Under the pieces are notes generated by a model, which searched no databases, was not told the origin of the DNA, and saw nothing but the letters and a program-made list of their open reading frames with translations. Positions 7,721-15,901 of a stretch of 32,916 bases of DNA are shown one piece after another. The position numbers and the translations under genes were made by a program. Source of the stretch: Vibrio lentus (GTDB lineage Bacteria; Pseudomonadota; Gammaproteobacteria; Enterobacterales; Vibrionaceae); the NCBI RefSeq assembly GCF_002875945.1, contig NZ_MCZK01000185.1:1-32916 (forward strand), read 5' to 3'. Each line of letters opens with the position of its first letter. The stretch's first letter is position 1.

Positions 7721-8875
7721 ATGGCTAAGCACCTATTCACTTCTGAATCTGTTTCAGAAGGCCATCCAGATAAAATTGCAGACCAAATCTCTGATGCTGT
7801 TCTTGATGCCATCTTGGAACAAGATCCAAAAGCACGTGTTGCTTGTGAGACTTACGTAAAAACCGGCATGGTTATGGTTGGCGGTGAAGTAACAACGTCT
7901 GCATGGGTTGATATCGAAGAAATCACTCGTGAAACAGTTCGTGACATTGGTTACGTTCATTCTGATATGGGCTTTGACGCTGACTCTTGTGCAGTACTAA
8001 ACACAATTGGTAAGCAGTCTCCAGATATCAACCAAGGTGTTGATAAAGCCGATCCTAAAGATCAAGGCGCAGGCGACCAAGGTATCATGTTTGGTTACGC
8101 GACTAACGAAACACCAATCCTAATGCCAGCTCCAATTACTTACTCTCACCTTCTTGTTAAGAAGCAAGCTGAAGTACGTAAGAGCGGCAAACTTGACTTC
8201 CTTCGCCCAGATGCGAAATCTCAAGTTACGTTCCAATACGACCAAGGTAAGATCGTTGGTATCGATGCTGTTGTTCTTTCAACTCAACACTGTGATTCAG
8301 TAACAACACCTGACCTACGTGAAGCGGTAATGGAAGAGATCATCAAGCCAGTACTTCCTTCAGAGTGGATCAACAAAGACACTAACTTCTTCATCAACCC
8401 AACAGGCCGTTTTGTAATCGGTGGCCCAATGGGTGACTGTGGTCTAACTGGTCGTAAGATCATCGTTGATACCTACGGCGGCGCAGCTCGTCACGGTGGC
8501 GGTGCATTCTCTGGTAAAGATCCATCAAAAGTTGACCGTTCTGCAGCTTACGCAGCTCGTTACGTTGCGAAAAACATCGTTGCTGCTGGCATGGCTGACC
8601 GTTGTGAGATTCAACTGTCTTACGCTATCGGTGTTGCAGATCCAACATCTATCATGGTTGAAACGTTTGGCACTGAGAAAGTAGCTCACGAAATCATCAT
8701 TGAAGCCGTTCGTCAAAACTTCGACCTACGTCCATACGGTCTTCAAGAGATGCTGAACCTTCTTCAACCTATCTACAAGCAGACTGCAGCATACGGTCAC
8801 TTCGGTCGTGAAGAGTTCCCTTGGGAAGCGACTGACAAAGCAGCAATGCTTGCAGACTTTGCTGGCCTAAAATAA
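7721..8875 (+). CDS. metK: S-adenosylmethionine synthase
   Basis: Makes S-adenosylmethionine from methionine and ATP, giving phosphate and diphosphate; cytosolic tetramer needing Mg and K. Seen: 384 residues, the same length as E. coli MetK. It has GHPDK with His15, the GAGDQG signature at 116-121 and the glycine-rich GGGAFSGKDPSKVDRSAAY loop from 259. Start: GGAG five bases upstream of the ATG. The gene stands alone, with a strong terminator after it. Control is probably by MetJ through the boxes at 7592-7615; no SAM riboswitch is seen. Confidence 0.98.
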   Translation: MAKHLFTSESVSEGHPDKIADQISDAVLDAILEQDPKARVACETYVKTGMVMVGGEVTTSAWVDIEEITRETVRDIGYVHSDMGFDADSCAVLNTIGKQSPDINQGVDKADPKDQGAGDQGIMFGYATNETPILMPAPITYSHLLVKKQAEVRKSGKLDFLRPDAKSQVTFQYDQGKIVGIDAVVLSTQHCDSVTTPDLREAVMEEIIKPVLPSEWINKDTNFFINPTGRFVIGGPMGDCGLTGRKIIVDTYGGAARHGGGAFSGKDPSKVDRSAAYAARYVAKNIVAAGMADRCEIQLSYAIGVADPTSIMVETFGTEKVAHEIIIEAVRQNFDLRPYGLQEMLNLLQPIYKQTAAYGHFGREEFPWEATDKAAMLADFAGLK

Positions 8876-8900
8876 TTTAGCCAAAGCAAATCACTTCTTT

Positions 8901-8935
8901 AAAGCCCTTACTTGTTAGTAAGGGCTTTATTTTTA
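8901..8935 (+). terminator. Intrinsic terminator of metK
   Basis: A perfect 11-bp stem (aaagcccttac with gtaagggcttt, six-base loop) is followed by atttttat. Confidence 0.9.
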
Positions 8936-9128
8936 TGTACTTACCTCTCCCACGCTAATCTATCCACCTTTCAAAAGACGCCTTTACCGTTAACCACTTA
9001 GTATAAAAACCCGCCGATAATTTGTGTTTTCGAACACTACTGACAATAGTTAAGGTAACTCCTAGGCGATCAAGCTCACATTTAACTCAAAGTAATTCAG
9101 TCTGATAGCTCTCGTTAAATGCACGCTA

Positions 9129-9223
9129 GAACAATAACTGGGACGAAAAAGAGCAATTTAGCTCAACACCATAACTCTCACAAAAGCCACACCGATGAGC
9201 CTTATGGAACTATAACTAGGACG
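9129..9223 (+). repeat. Imperfect 17-bp direct repeat upstream of the DUF2189 gene
   Basis: The stretch between the metK terminator and 9244 has no gene. It contains gaacaataactgggacg at 9129-9145 and gaactataactaggacg at 9207-9223 (15/17 identical, 78 bases apart). The second copy ends 20 bases before the start codon. It may be a paired regulator site or an old duplication. Confidence 0.45.
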
Positions 9224-9243
9224 TTATTTAACTAGGGGGATAT

Positions 9244-10041
9244 ATGCCTCGTACTGTACACCCATCCGAACTGAACGATAAGAAACACAAGGTCAGCGAT
9301 CAGGATTACGCTCGCACCATTCCTTGTAACCAAGTAAGCATATCCGCCCCTTTCCATTGGTTATCGCTTGCACTACATGACTTAGTGAGAATGCCAATAA
9401 TCAGCGCATTTTACGGATTGTGCTTCATGGCCGCGGCCATCGCCATCGTGCAACTAGTCCAATGGCAAGGGACACACCTAGTCGTCATGCCAAGCTTGAT
9501 AGTCTATATGTTGATAGGCCCCTTTCTTGCTCTGGGCCTGTATGACGCAAGCTGGGAAAGAGAGAAAGGACATTCCCCAAGTTTGTTCCACTCAATGAAG
9601 GCAATTACTCGCAACTCCACGCACCAATGGGCCTTTGCGATTGTGTTGATGGTTGCAATGATATTTTGGATGCGGATTGCTGCGTTATTACATGCACTCT
9701 ACCCTTCCGTACAAGGCGCACCATTAAGCGAGTTTGCGCCATTCCTTATTACTGGTTCGGTGATTGGATTAGTTATCGCGAGTCTCATATTCAGCATCTC
9801 AGCATTTTCGATTCCATTGATGATGGAAAGACGTGTTGATGTGATGAGCGCTATCTTTACTAGCTTCAAGGCCGTTAAATCGAACATCCCTGCGATGGTG
9901 GTTTGGGCGGGTATCATTGGTACTGGTATCTTAGTCGGCTTCGCGACCTACGGTGTGGGTATGATTGTCACGATGCCATTACTTGGTTACGGAACGTGGC
10001 ATGCTTACCACGAAATCATCAAAAAGAAACATCACGTTTAA
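9244..10041 (+). CDS. DUF2189 family integral membrane protein
   Basis: Function unknown. Seen: 265 residues, a polar N-terminus of about 45 residues, then about six hydrophobic segments (near 52-74, 80-101, 127-151, 163-195 and 215-240, the last long enough for two short helices). The GPFLALGLYDASWEREKG segment and a C-terminal PLLGYGTWHAYHEII with a basic tail are typical of DUF2189/COG5473 proteins. Start: AGGGGGA three to four bases before ATG. It is not present between metK and sprT in E. coli. It is followed by a hairpin terminator. Family call is from memory of the pattern. Confidence 0.8.
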   Translation: MPRTVHPSELNDKKHKVSDQDYARTIPCNQVSISAPFHWLSLALHDLVRMPIISAFYGLCFMAAAIAIVQLVQWQGTHLVVMPSLIVYMLIGPFLALGLYDASWEREKGHSPSLFHSMKAITRNSTHQWAFAIVLMVAMIFWMRIAALLHALYPSVQGAPLSEFAPFLITGSVIGLVIASLIFSISAFSIPLMMERRVDVMSAIFTSFKAVKSNIPAMVVWAGIIGTGILVGFATYGVGMIVTMPLLGYGTWHAYHEIIKKKHHV

Positions 10042-10076
10042 ATCGTTTCACGATTGATGAGCAATGTTATGATGAG

Positions 10077-10106
10077 GCCTTAGCTTAAACGCTGAGGCTT
10101 TTTTTT
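10077..10106 (+). terminator. Intrinsic terminator after the DUF2189 gene
   Basis: An 8-bp stem (gccttagc with gctgaggc, one G-U pair, six-base loop) runs directly into eight Ts. The sprT ribosome site GGAG begins at the end of this T run. Confidence 0.8.
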
Positions 10107-10120
10107 GGAGTTAACAACGC

Positions 10121-10621
10121 TTGTCTTACACCCCGCAACAACATCGAGTAAATAAAAAACTTGGCGAATGCCTAGCTATTGCTAATCAACATTTTTCTCG
10201 TGAATTTCCATGCCCAACCGTCAGTTACAAGTTAAGAGGAAAGGCAGCGGGAAAAGCCTACCTCCAATTAAACGAGATAAAACTCAACCAAGTGCTATTC
10301 AGCGAAAATGAAGACGCCTTTATTAACGAAGTCGTGCCTCATGAACTCGCACATCTGATCACACATCAGGTCTTCGGACGAGTTCGGCCTCACGGGAATG
10401 AGTGGAAATACGTCATGGAAAAGGTATTCAATGTACCGGCCAGAACCACCCACAGCTTGGAGATCACCTCAGTGCAAGGAAAAACCTTTGAGTACCGCTG
10501 TGATTGCACTACTTATCCCCTGTCGATTAGAAGACACAACAAAGTCATCCGCAACCAATCAACTTATCGTTGCCAACAATGCCAGCAAACCTTAGCTTTT
10601 ACCGGTCTTCAATTGAGCTAA
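10121..10621 (+). CDS. sprT: SprT family zinc-metalloprotease-like protein
   Basis: Known family member of the metK-sprT-endA neighbourhood; the physiological substrate in bacteria is unsettled, and eukaryotic relatives (SPRTN) act on DNA-protein crosslinks. Seen: 166 residues, the HELAH metal-binding/catalytic motif at 74-78, a further His91 (PHGNEW), and a C-terminal zinc ribbon with CxC (127, 129) and CxxC (151, 154). Start: TTG at 10121, with GGAG ten bases upstream; no in-frame ATG exists before residue 99. The start follows almost directly on a terminator T run, so either a promoter overlaps the hairpin or translation depends on read-through. Confidence 0.92.
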   Translation: MSYTPQQHRVNKKLGECLAIANQHFSREFPCPTVSYKLRGKAAGKAYLQLNEIKLNQVLFSENEDAFINEVVPHELAHLITHQVFGRVRPHGNEWKYVMEKVFNVPARTTHSLEITSVQGKTFEYRCDCTTYPLSIRRHNKVIRNQSTYRCQQCQQTLAFTGLQLS

Positions 10622-10718
10622 GTCTTAAGCTCACAAGGTAACGAGAATAAATGTAATAGAGAGAACTAACATTTGAGTGCTAGACTGTTGTTTATCATAC
10701 TTTCATCAGTCTTTCTCT

Positions 10719-11450
10719 ATGCAAAAAACCACTCTAAAAGTATTTGGCATATCGGTGTCCTTTTACCTATCAATAGTATTTGGCCTACTGGTAACCCAAA
10801 GCGTTTTCGCCGCTCCACCAAGCTCCTTCTCCAAAGCAAAAAAAGAAGCCGTGAAGATTTATCTCGATCACCCGACTTCATTTTATTGTGGTTGCGACAT
10901 CACTTGGAAAGACAAAAAGAAAGGTATCCCCGACCTTGACGGCTGTGGTTATCAAGTGAGAAAACAGCAAAAGCGCGCTTCCCGTATTGAGTGGGAGCAC
11001 GTGGTTCCAGCTTGGCAATTTGGCCACCAGCGTCAGTGCTGGCAAGATGGCGGACGTAAGAATTGCACTCGCAATGACAAAATATTCAAATCAATGGAAG
11101 CCGATCTTCACAACCTGACTCCGGCAATTGGCGAGGTTAACGGTGATCGCTCCAATTACAATTTTAGTCAGTGGAATGGAATGGATGGCGTGAGCTACGG
11201 TCAGTGTGAAATGCAGGTCAACTTCAAACAGCGTAAGGTGATGCCGCCAGATAGAGCAAAAGGTTCTATCGCGCGTACTTATCTTTACATGAGCCAAGAG
11301 TATGGTTTCAAGCTCTCTAAGCAGCAGACTAACCTGATGATGGCGTGGAACAAGCAATTCCCTGTCGATAAGTGGGAATGTACTCGTGATGAGCGAATCT
11401 ATGCGATCCAAGGTAATCACAACCCATTTGTTTTCCCTGCTTGTAAATAA
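10719..11450 (+). CDS. endA: Secreted/periplasmic endonuclease I (EndA/Vvn/Dns type)
   Basis: A non-specific DNA/RNA nuclease, exported, and closely similar to Vibrio vulnificus Vvn. Seen: 243 residues from the ATG at 10719, signal peptide of about 31 residues ending VFA before APPSSF, and the beta-beta-alpha metal motif RIEWEHVVPAW with Glu93-His94. Asn141 in GEVNGDRSN has the 48-residue spacing known for the Vvn magnesium ligands. Eight or more cysteines suggest disulfides. Start: an upstream GTG at 10677 would add 14 residues but would spoil the signal peptide, so 10719 is preferred although its ribosome site is weak. In the environment it would degrade extracellular DNA. Confidence 0.95.
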   Translation: MQKTTLKVFGISVSFYLSIVFGLLVTQSVFAAPPSSFSKAKKEAVKIYLDHPTSFYCGCDITWKDKKKGIPDLDGCGYQVRKQQKRASRIEWEHVVPAWQFGHQRQCWQDGGRKNCTRNDKIFKSMEADLHNLTPAIGEVNGDRSNYNFSQWNGMDGVSYGQCEMQVNFKQRKVMPPDRAKGSIARTYLYMSQEYGFKLSKQQTNLMMAWNKQFPVDKWECTRDERIYAIQGNHNPFVFPACK

Positions 11451-11493
11451 CACGACGCAGGCAACCAACATCTCCAATTGCCTCCATCTCAAA

Positions 11494-11541
11494 CAAGAGT
11501 TTCAGAATTGCCCCTGAAACTCTTGCTCTACCCTTGTTTTT
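11494..11541 (+). terminator. Long hairpin after endA, possible terminator
   Basis: A perfect 12-bp inverted repeat (caagagtttcag with its complement, eight-base loop) lies 43 bases after endA. The T run (11536-11541) starts ten bases past the stem, so this is not a textbook intrinsic terminator. Confidence 0.5.
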
Positions 11542-11609
11542 TCAACTAAAAGCATCCATGTTAGGCAGAGACAAAATACCCAAATGACACTATTTATAGG
11601 TTTACCAGC

Positions 11610-12341
11610 ATGAGAATCCCTCGTATCCATCACCCAGAACGCATTCATCAGTTAGGTTCACTCGCTTTAGGCGAAGATGCCGCGGGTCATGTTGGTCGAG
11701 TCCTTCGTATGAAAGAAGGTCAAGATGTTCTTCTATTTGATGGCAGTGGCGCTGAATTCCCTGCGACAATTGCTGAGGTATCAAAAAAGAACGTCACAGT
11801 TAATGTTACTGAACGTATCGAGCGTAGCAGCGAATCTCCGTTAAACTTACATTTAGGCCAAGTGATTTCACGTGGCGACAAAATGGAATTCACGATTCAG
11901 AAATCAGTTGAGCTTGGTGTCAACACCATTACCCCGCTGATTTCAGAGCGCTGTGGCGTTAAGCTTGATACTAAACGCTTCGAGAAAAAACTCTCGCAAT
12001 GGCAAAAGATTGCTATCGCAGCATGTGAACAATCTGGCCGTAATACGGTTCCAGTTATTCGCCCAATCATGCAACTTGAAGATTGGTGCAGCGAACCGAG
12101 TGAAGCGTTAAAGCTAAATCTGCATCCTCGTGCAAAATACTCAATTAATACCCTTCCAGAACCCATCAGTAAGGTACGCCTATTGATCGGTCCTGAGGGC
12201 GGACTGTCAGCTGAAGAAATCGGCATGACAGAACAATACAAATTTGAAGAGACGCTACTCGGCCCACGTGTACTTCGTACCGAGACAGCAGCTCTAACCG
12301 CAATTACTGCCTTACAAGTCCGTTTTGGCGATCTAGGCTAG
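11610..12341 (+). CDS. rsmE: 16S rRNA (uracil-1498-N3)-methyltransferase
   Basis: Methylates N3 of U1498 in the decoding region of 16S rRNA, with SAM as donor. Seen: 243 residues (E. coli 243), an N-terminal PUA-like barrel with RVLRMKEGQ, and a C-terminal SPOUT knot with LIGPEGGLSAEEI (GPEGG at 194-198) and LGPRVLRTETA (218-227), the SAM-binding signatures. Start: AGG eight or more bases before ATG. It lies 9 bases upstream of gshB in the conserved rsmE-gshB pair, so the two are very likely co-transcribed. Confidence 0.97.
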   Translation: MRIPRIHHPERIHQLGSLALGEDAAGHVGRVLRMKEGQDVLLFDGSGAEFPATIAEVSKKNVTVNVTERIERSSESPLNLHLGQVISRGDKMEFTIQKSVELGVNTITPLISERCGVKLDTKRFEKKLSQWQKIAIAACEQSGRNTVPVIRPIMQLEDWCSEPSEALKLNLHPRAKYSINTLPEPISKVRLLIGPEGGLSAEEIGMTEQYKFEETLLGPRVLRTETAALTAITALQVRFGDLG

Positions 12342-12350
12342 GAGAAAAAA

Positions 12351-13301
12351 ATGATCAAACTTGGCATCGTAATGGATCCAATTTCATCCATTAACATCAA
12401 AAAAGACTCTAGCTTTGCCATGATGCTTGAAGCTCAGCGTCGTGGTTACGAAATCCATTACATGGAAATGGATGATCTGCATTTAGATCAAGGCGTAGCC
12501 ATTGCTGACACTAAGGTTGTTGAACTAAAAGAAGATCCAAACGGTTGGTACGAGTTCAAATCAGAACAGACTATCGCGCTATCCGATTTAGATGCGGTAC
12601 TGATGCGTAAAGATCCTCCGTTTGATACTGAGTACATCTACGCAACTTACATTCTTGAGCGTGCTGAAGAGAACGGTGCACTGATCGTAAACAAGCCACA
12701 AAGCCTACGTGACTGTAACGAGAAGTTGTTCACGGCTTGGTTCCCTGAACTGACACCAACCACCATCGTGACTCGTAAAGCTGAAAAGATTAAAGCGTTC
12801 CGAGAAGAGCACGGTGACGTAATCCTAAAACCACTTGATGGCATGGGCGGCGCGTCTATCTTCCGAGTAAAAGAAGGCGATCCAAACGTATCAGTGATCA
12901 TTGAAACCTTGACTAACCATGGTCAAAACTACGCAATGGCACAAACCTTTGTTCCAGACATCAGCAATGGTGATAAGCGTATTCTTGTGGTTGATGGTGA
13001 ACCAATGCCTTACTGCCTAGCGCGTATTCCTGCTAAAGGGGAAACTCGAGGCAACCTTGCCGCTGGTGGTACAGGTGAAGCTCGTCCGCTAAGTGAAACC
13101 GATTGGGCTATAGCAAGAGCGGTTGCACCTGCACTAAAAGAGAAGGGCTTAATCTTTGTCGGACTTGATGTTATCGGCGACAAGCTGACTGAAATCAACG
13201 TGACAAGCCCTACTTGTATCCGTGAAATTGAAGCTGCTTTTGATATTTCGGTAACGGGCAAATTAATGGATGCAATCGAGCGTCGCGTTAACGCTAAATA
13301 G
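12351..13301 (+). CDS. gshB: Glutathione synthetase
   Basis: Joins gamma-glutamylcysteine and glycine using ATP, the last step of glutathione synthesis; ATP-grasp enzyme, tetrameric in E. coli. Seen: 316 residues, identical in length to E. coli GshB. MDPISSINIKKDSS lies at the N-terminus, the ATP-grasp loop KPLDGMGGAS at 160-169, and INVTSPTCIREIE near the end. Start: AGGAG with a seven-base A-rich spacer. It follows rsmE closely and is ended by the terminator at 13362. Confidence 0.98.
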   Translation: MIKLGIVMDPISSINIKKDSSFAMMLEAQRRGYEIHYMEMDDLHLDQGVAIADTKVVELKEDPNGWYEFKSEQTIALSDLDAVLMRKDPPFDTEYIYATYILERAEENGALIVNKPQSLRDCNEKLFTAWFPELTPTTIVTRKAEKIKAFREEHGDVILKPLDGMGGASIFRVKEGDPNVSVIIETLTNHGQNYAMAQTFVPDISNGDKRILVVDGEPMPYCLARIPAKGETRGNLAAGGTGEARPLSETDWAIARAVAPALKEKGLIFVGLDVIGDKLTEINVTSPTCIREIEAAFDISVTGKLMDAIERRVNAK

Positions 13302-13361
13302 CCTAAACTAAAGAAAGCCTTAGCTATTCGAAAACACAAAAATATCTAGGCAAAGAACAAT

Positions 13362-13386
13362 GAGCGGCTTTACGCCGCTCTTTTTC
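13362..13386 (+). terminator. Intrinsic terminator of rsmE-gshB
   Basis: A 7-bp GC-rich stem (gagcggc with gccgctc, loop tttac) is followed at once by five Ts. Confidence 0.88.
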
Positions 13387-13417
13387 CTTTACTGGGAACT
13401 CACTGGCAGGAGGCTCT

Positions 13418-13981
13418 ATGAATTTAACGAACCACTTTCTGGTCGCTATGCCCGGAATGAAAGATCCATACTTTCAAAATTCAGTGATCTATCTTTGTGA
13501 ACACAATGACGAAGGTGCGATGGGTTTAATGATCAACGCTCCTATCGATGTCACTGTCGGCAGCATGCTTAAGCAAGTTGAGGTTGATTCTGAACAGCCG
13601 AAACCCAACCAAGCAAGCCTTGATAAGCCAGTACTTAATGGTGGGCCAGTCGCAGAAGACCGTGGGTTTATTTTGCACAAACCCAAAGGCAGTTATCAAT
13701 CCAGCATCAACATGACGGATCAAATCTCGGTAACAACCTCGAAAGATATTCTGATGGTGTTAGGTACAGAAGATGAACCTATGCATTATCTGGTCGCGCT
13801 TGGTTATGCAGGATGGGAACCAGGACAACTGGAAACCGAGCTGACTGAAAACTCATGGCTAACCGTTGAGGCCGATCCAAAGGTTATCTTCGATACACCA
13901 ATTTCGGATCGCTGGAAAGTTGCCGTGCAAATGTTAGGTATCAATGCGGCTCAGCTTTCAGCAGACGCTGGCCACGCCTAG
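13418..13981 (+). CDS. yqgE: YqgE/AlgH family protein (UPF0301)
   Basis: Biochemical role is not established; the AlgH name comes from an alginate-related phenotype in Pseudomonas. Seen: 187 residues, the N-terminal NHFLVAMPGMKDPYFQNSVI typical of the family, then CEHNDEGAMGLMINAP, GGPV, and GYAGWEPGQLE-T-E-NSWL. No signal or membrane segment. Start: a perfect AGGAGG six bases before ATG. It is followed after about 60 bases by ruvX, a pairing conserved across gammaproteobacteria. Confidence 0.95.
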   Translation: MNLTNHFLVAMPGMKDPYFQNSVIYLCEHNDEGAMGLMINAPIDVTVGSMLKQVEVDSEQPKPNQASLDKPVLNGGPVAEDRGFILHKPKGSYQSSINMTDQISVTTSKDILMVLGTEDEPMHYLVALGYAGWEPGQLETELTENSWLTVEADPKVIFDTPISDRWKVAVQMLGINAAQLSADAGHA

Positions 13982-14041
13982 CCCGACTCAGCTTAATAAA
14001 ATAAACAGACACTCTCAAACACAGATTAATTTGGAAGCCCC

Positions 14042-14464
14042 ATGTCACGAACAATTATGGCATTTGACTACGGTACGAAAAGTATCGGCAGTGCGATAGG
14101 ACAAGAAATCACAGGCACAGCAAGCCCTTTAAAAGCCTTTAAAGCAAAAGATGGCATCCCAAACTGGGACGATATCGAGAAGCAAATTAAGGAATGGCAG
14201 CCAAATCTTATTGTGGTTGGTCTTCCTACCGACCTTCATGGTAAAGATCTAGCAGCCATTACACCCAGAGCGAAGAAGTTCGCTAACCGTCTTAAAGGAC
14301 GCTTTGGTGTGGATGTTGAACTGCATGATGAAAGACTTTCTACGACAGAAGCAAGGGCCGACCTTTTTGAAATGGGTGGCTATAAAGCGCTAAGCAAAGG
14401 TAATGTCGATAACCAGTCTGCGGTCGTCATTTTAGAGAGCTGGTTTGAAGCACAATATTCATAA
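14042..14464 (+). CDS. ruvX: RuvX/YqgF RNase H-fold protein, putative pre-16S rRNA nuclease
   Basis: Proposed to mature the 5' end of 16S rRNA; earlier annotated as a Holliday junction resolvase because of its RNase H fold. Seen: 140 residues, FDYGTKSIGSAIG near the N-terminus with catalytic Asp9, IVVGLP at 57-62, HDERLST at 95-101 with Glu97, and VDNQSA with Asp123. Together these give the acidic set of the fold. Start: GGAAG six bases before ATG. It lies downstream of yqgE and probably in the same transcript. Confidence 0.95.
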   Translation: MSRTIMAFDYGTKSIGSAIGQEITGTASPLKAFKAKDGIPNWDDIEKQIKEWQPNLIVVGLPTDLHGKDLAAITPRAKKFANRLKGRFGVDVELHDERLSTTEARADLFEMGGYKALSKGNVDNQSAVVILESWFEAQYS

Positions 14465-14501
14465 CGAAAAATAAGTGAGCGAAATGTAAGCTAACTTGTG
14501 A

Positions 14502-14557
14502 TCCCACTCGAATTTCACATCGTAATGTCGATGCAATTCAAAATAAGAACGTGGGAG
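14502..14557 (+). promoter_or_regulatory. Candidate leader hairpin hiding the lipoprotein ribosome site
   Basis: Three nested stems can form: tcccac (14502-14507) with gtggga (14551-14556), gaatt (14510-14514) with aattc (14535-14539), and catcg (14518-14522) with cgatg (14529-14533). The outer stem contains the GGGAG ribosome site of the small lipoprotein gene. Stems are short, so chance formation cannot be excluded. Confidence 0.35.
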
Positions 14558-14562
14558 TTCAC

Positions 14563-14706
14563 ATGAAAATTTTTCTAGCAATCTTCGCCGCTCTAGCAAT
14601 ATCAGCATGTAGTTCAATGGGTGGTGGTTCGGCAGGTTACACTGGCGAACAATACCCAACTAAAATCAAATTAGAAAAAGAACGTGGTTACTCGAATAAT
14701 AATTAA
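14563..14706 (+). CDS. Small lipoprotein, 47 residues, unknown function
   Basis: Not recognised as a named family. Seen: ATG with GGGAG five bases upstream, a 15-residue signal peptide (MKIFLAIFAALAISA) and a lipobox cysteine at 16, giving a mature lipopeptide of 32 residues. The residue after Cys is Ser, which suggests outer-membrane rather than inner-membrane retention. The mature part is Gly/Ser rich, then basic-acidic (YPTKIKLEKERGYSNNN). It lies between ruvX and the pilU stop, and a perfect GC-rich terminator follows after 7 bases, so it looks like a real expressed unit. Confidence 0.75.
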   Translation: MKIFLAIFAALAISACSSMGGGSAGYTGEQYPTKIKLEKERGYSNNN

Positions 14707-14713
14707 TATTATA

Positions 14714-14742
14714 TCTCCCCGCAATTTGCTGTTGCGGGGAGA
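14714..14742. terminator. Terminator hairpin after the small lipoprotein gene
   Basis: A perfect 11-bp stem (tctccccgcaa with its complement, seven-base loop) lies between the lipoprotein stop and the convergent pilU stop. T-rich flanks are modest on both strands, so it may serve both. Confidence 0.75.
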
Positions 14743-14777
14743 TTATTAGTCAGTCCCTTGAAAGTTAGTAAAACAAG

Positions 14778-15887
14778 CTACCCCATATCAATCTTAACGC
14801 CAGACAAAGCGCCAGTCCCGTAGTCATTATCGCCACGTCTTGTTTTCAACATCAAGCGCAAGTCATTGGCTGAATCTGCACTGTGGAACGCATCTTCTTC
14901 GCTAATCTTGCCAGCAACGACTAAATCATACAAAGCTTGGTCAAAGGTCTGCATCCCAATCTCTTTCGATTTCGCCATCGTTGCTTTTAGCTCATGTAAC
15001 TCACCACGGCGAATCAAGTCAGACACTCGTGGGCTGTTGAGTAGAATCTCAAACACACCATGACGACCACTGCCATTCTTATCTCGGATTAATTGCTGAG
15101 CGACCACACCACGTAGGTTCATCGACAAATCAAACAAGAACTGTTCTTTCTGTTCTTTAGGCACCAAGTGGAGAATACGTTCTAACGCTTGGTTAGCGTT
15201 ATTGGCGTGTAAGGTTGCCATACACAAATGACCCGTTTCAGCAAAGGTCATCGCGTATTCCATAGTTTCACGGCTACGGATTTCGCCAATCAAGATCATA
15301 TCAGGTGCTTGACGCAAAGAGTTCTTAAGCGCAACTTCATAACTCTCGGTGTCGAGCCCAACCTCACGTTGAGTCACGATACATTTTTTATGTTCGTGAA
15401 CGAATTCAATTGGGTCTTCAACCGTCAAGATATGCCCCGAGCGGTTAGTATTTCGATAACCCGTCATTGCAGCCATTGAAGTCGATTTACCTGAACCCGT
15501 CGCCCCAACCACCAGCACAAGTCCACGCTTTGCGATTGAAAGGTCTTGCAGTACATCAGGAAGCTTTAATTGCTCAAAGGTTGGGATGTTAGTTTCGATA
15601 CGACGAATGACCGCTCCTGGTAGCTCTCGCTGAAAAAACGCACTCACTCGAAAACGACCAAAATCACGCACTATGGCAAAATTAGCCTCACGCGTTTGCT
15701 GATATTCATCACGTCGGTCTTGATCCATCATCGCGTCAAGCAACTGTCCGACCTGAGCCGCATTCAACTTCTCGCCTTGAGGTCGCAGTTCACCATCGAC
15801 ACGAAATAAAATAGGCGCATCGACAGTGATATAAAGATCCGAAGCTTTTTGAGATAGCATCCCATCAAGAATTTGATTCAATTCCAT
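14778..15887 (-). CDS. pilU: Type IV pilus retraction ATPase PilU
   Basis: A PilT paralogue that assists pilus retraction at the inner-membrane base of type IV pili (twitching, DNA uptake). Seen: 369 residues, Walker A GATGSGKS at 128-135, the Asp box LTVEDPIEF, Walker B DMILIGEIR, and the His box TFAETGHLCMATLHANN. MELNQILDGML and the extended C-terminus (RRGDNDYG) distinguish it from PilT. Start: an upstream GTG (15896) would abut the AAGG box, while the ATG at 15887 has it at normal spacing, so 15887 is chosen. It begins 14 bases after pilT and is almost certainly co-transcribed. Confidence 0.95.
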   Translation of the reverse strand: MELNQILDGMLSQKASDLYITVDAPILFRVDGELRPQGEKLNAAQVGQLLDAMMDQDRRDEYQQTREANFAIVRDFGRFRVSAFFQRELPGAVIRRIETNIPTFEQLKLPDVLQDLSIAKRGLVLVVGATGSGKSTSMAAMTGYRNTNRSGHILTVEDPIEFVHEHKKCIVTQREVGLDTESYEVALKNSLRQAPDMILIGEIRSRETMEYAMTFAETGHLCMATLHANNANQALERILHLVPKEQKEQFLFDLSMNLRGVVAQQLIRDKNGSGRHGVFEILLNSPRVSDLIRRGELHELKATMAKSKEIGMQTFDQALYDLVVAGKISEEDAFHSADSANDLRLMLKTRRGDNDYGTGALSGVKIDMG

Positions 15888-15901
15888 TTTGTTCACCTTG
15901 A

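Noticed and set aside
7635..7859. Possible small gene overlapping the metK start
   Set aside because: It overlaps metK in another frame and covers the MetJ-box/ribosome-site leader; no family likeness.
9001..9020. Sigma-28-like promoter because of GCCGATAA at 9013-9020
   Set aside because: No TAAA-type -35 element is present at the required spacing, and the next gene is not a motility gene.
11091..11492. 133-codon open frame antisense to endA
   Set aside because: It lies wholly opposite a well-conserved nuclease gene, has no ribosome site or family resemblance, and reflects codon use on the other strand.
11897..12241. 114-codon open frame antisense to rsmE
   Set aside because: Shadow of the rsmE coding strand with no supporting signal.
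14497..14520. CRP site suggested by TGTGA and TCACA
   Set aside because: The half sites are 13 bases apart instead of 6.
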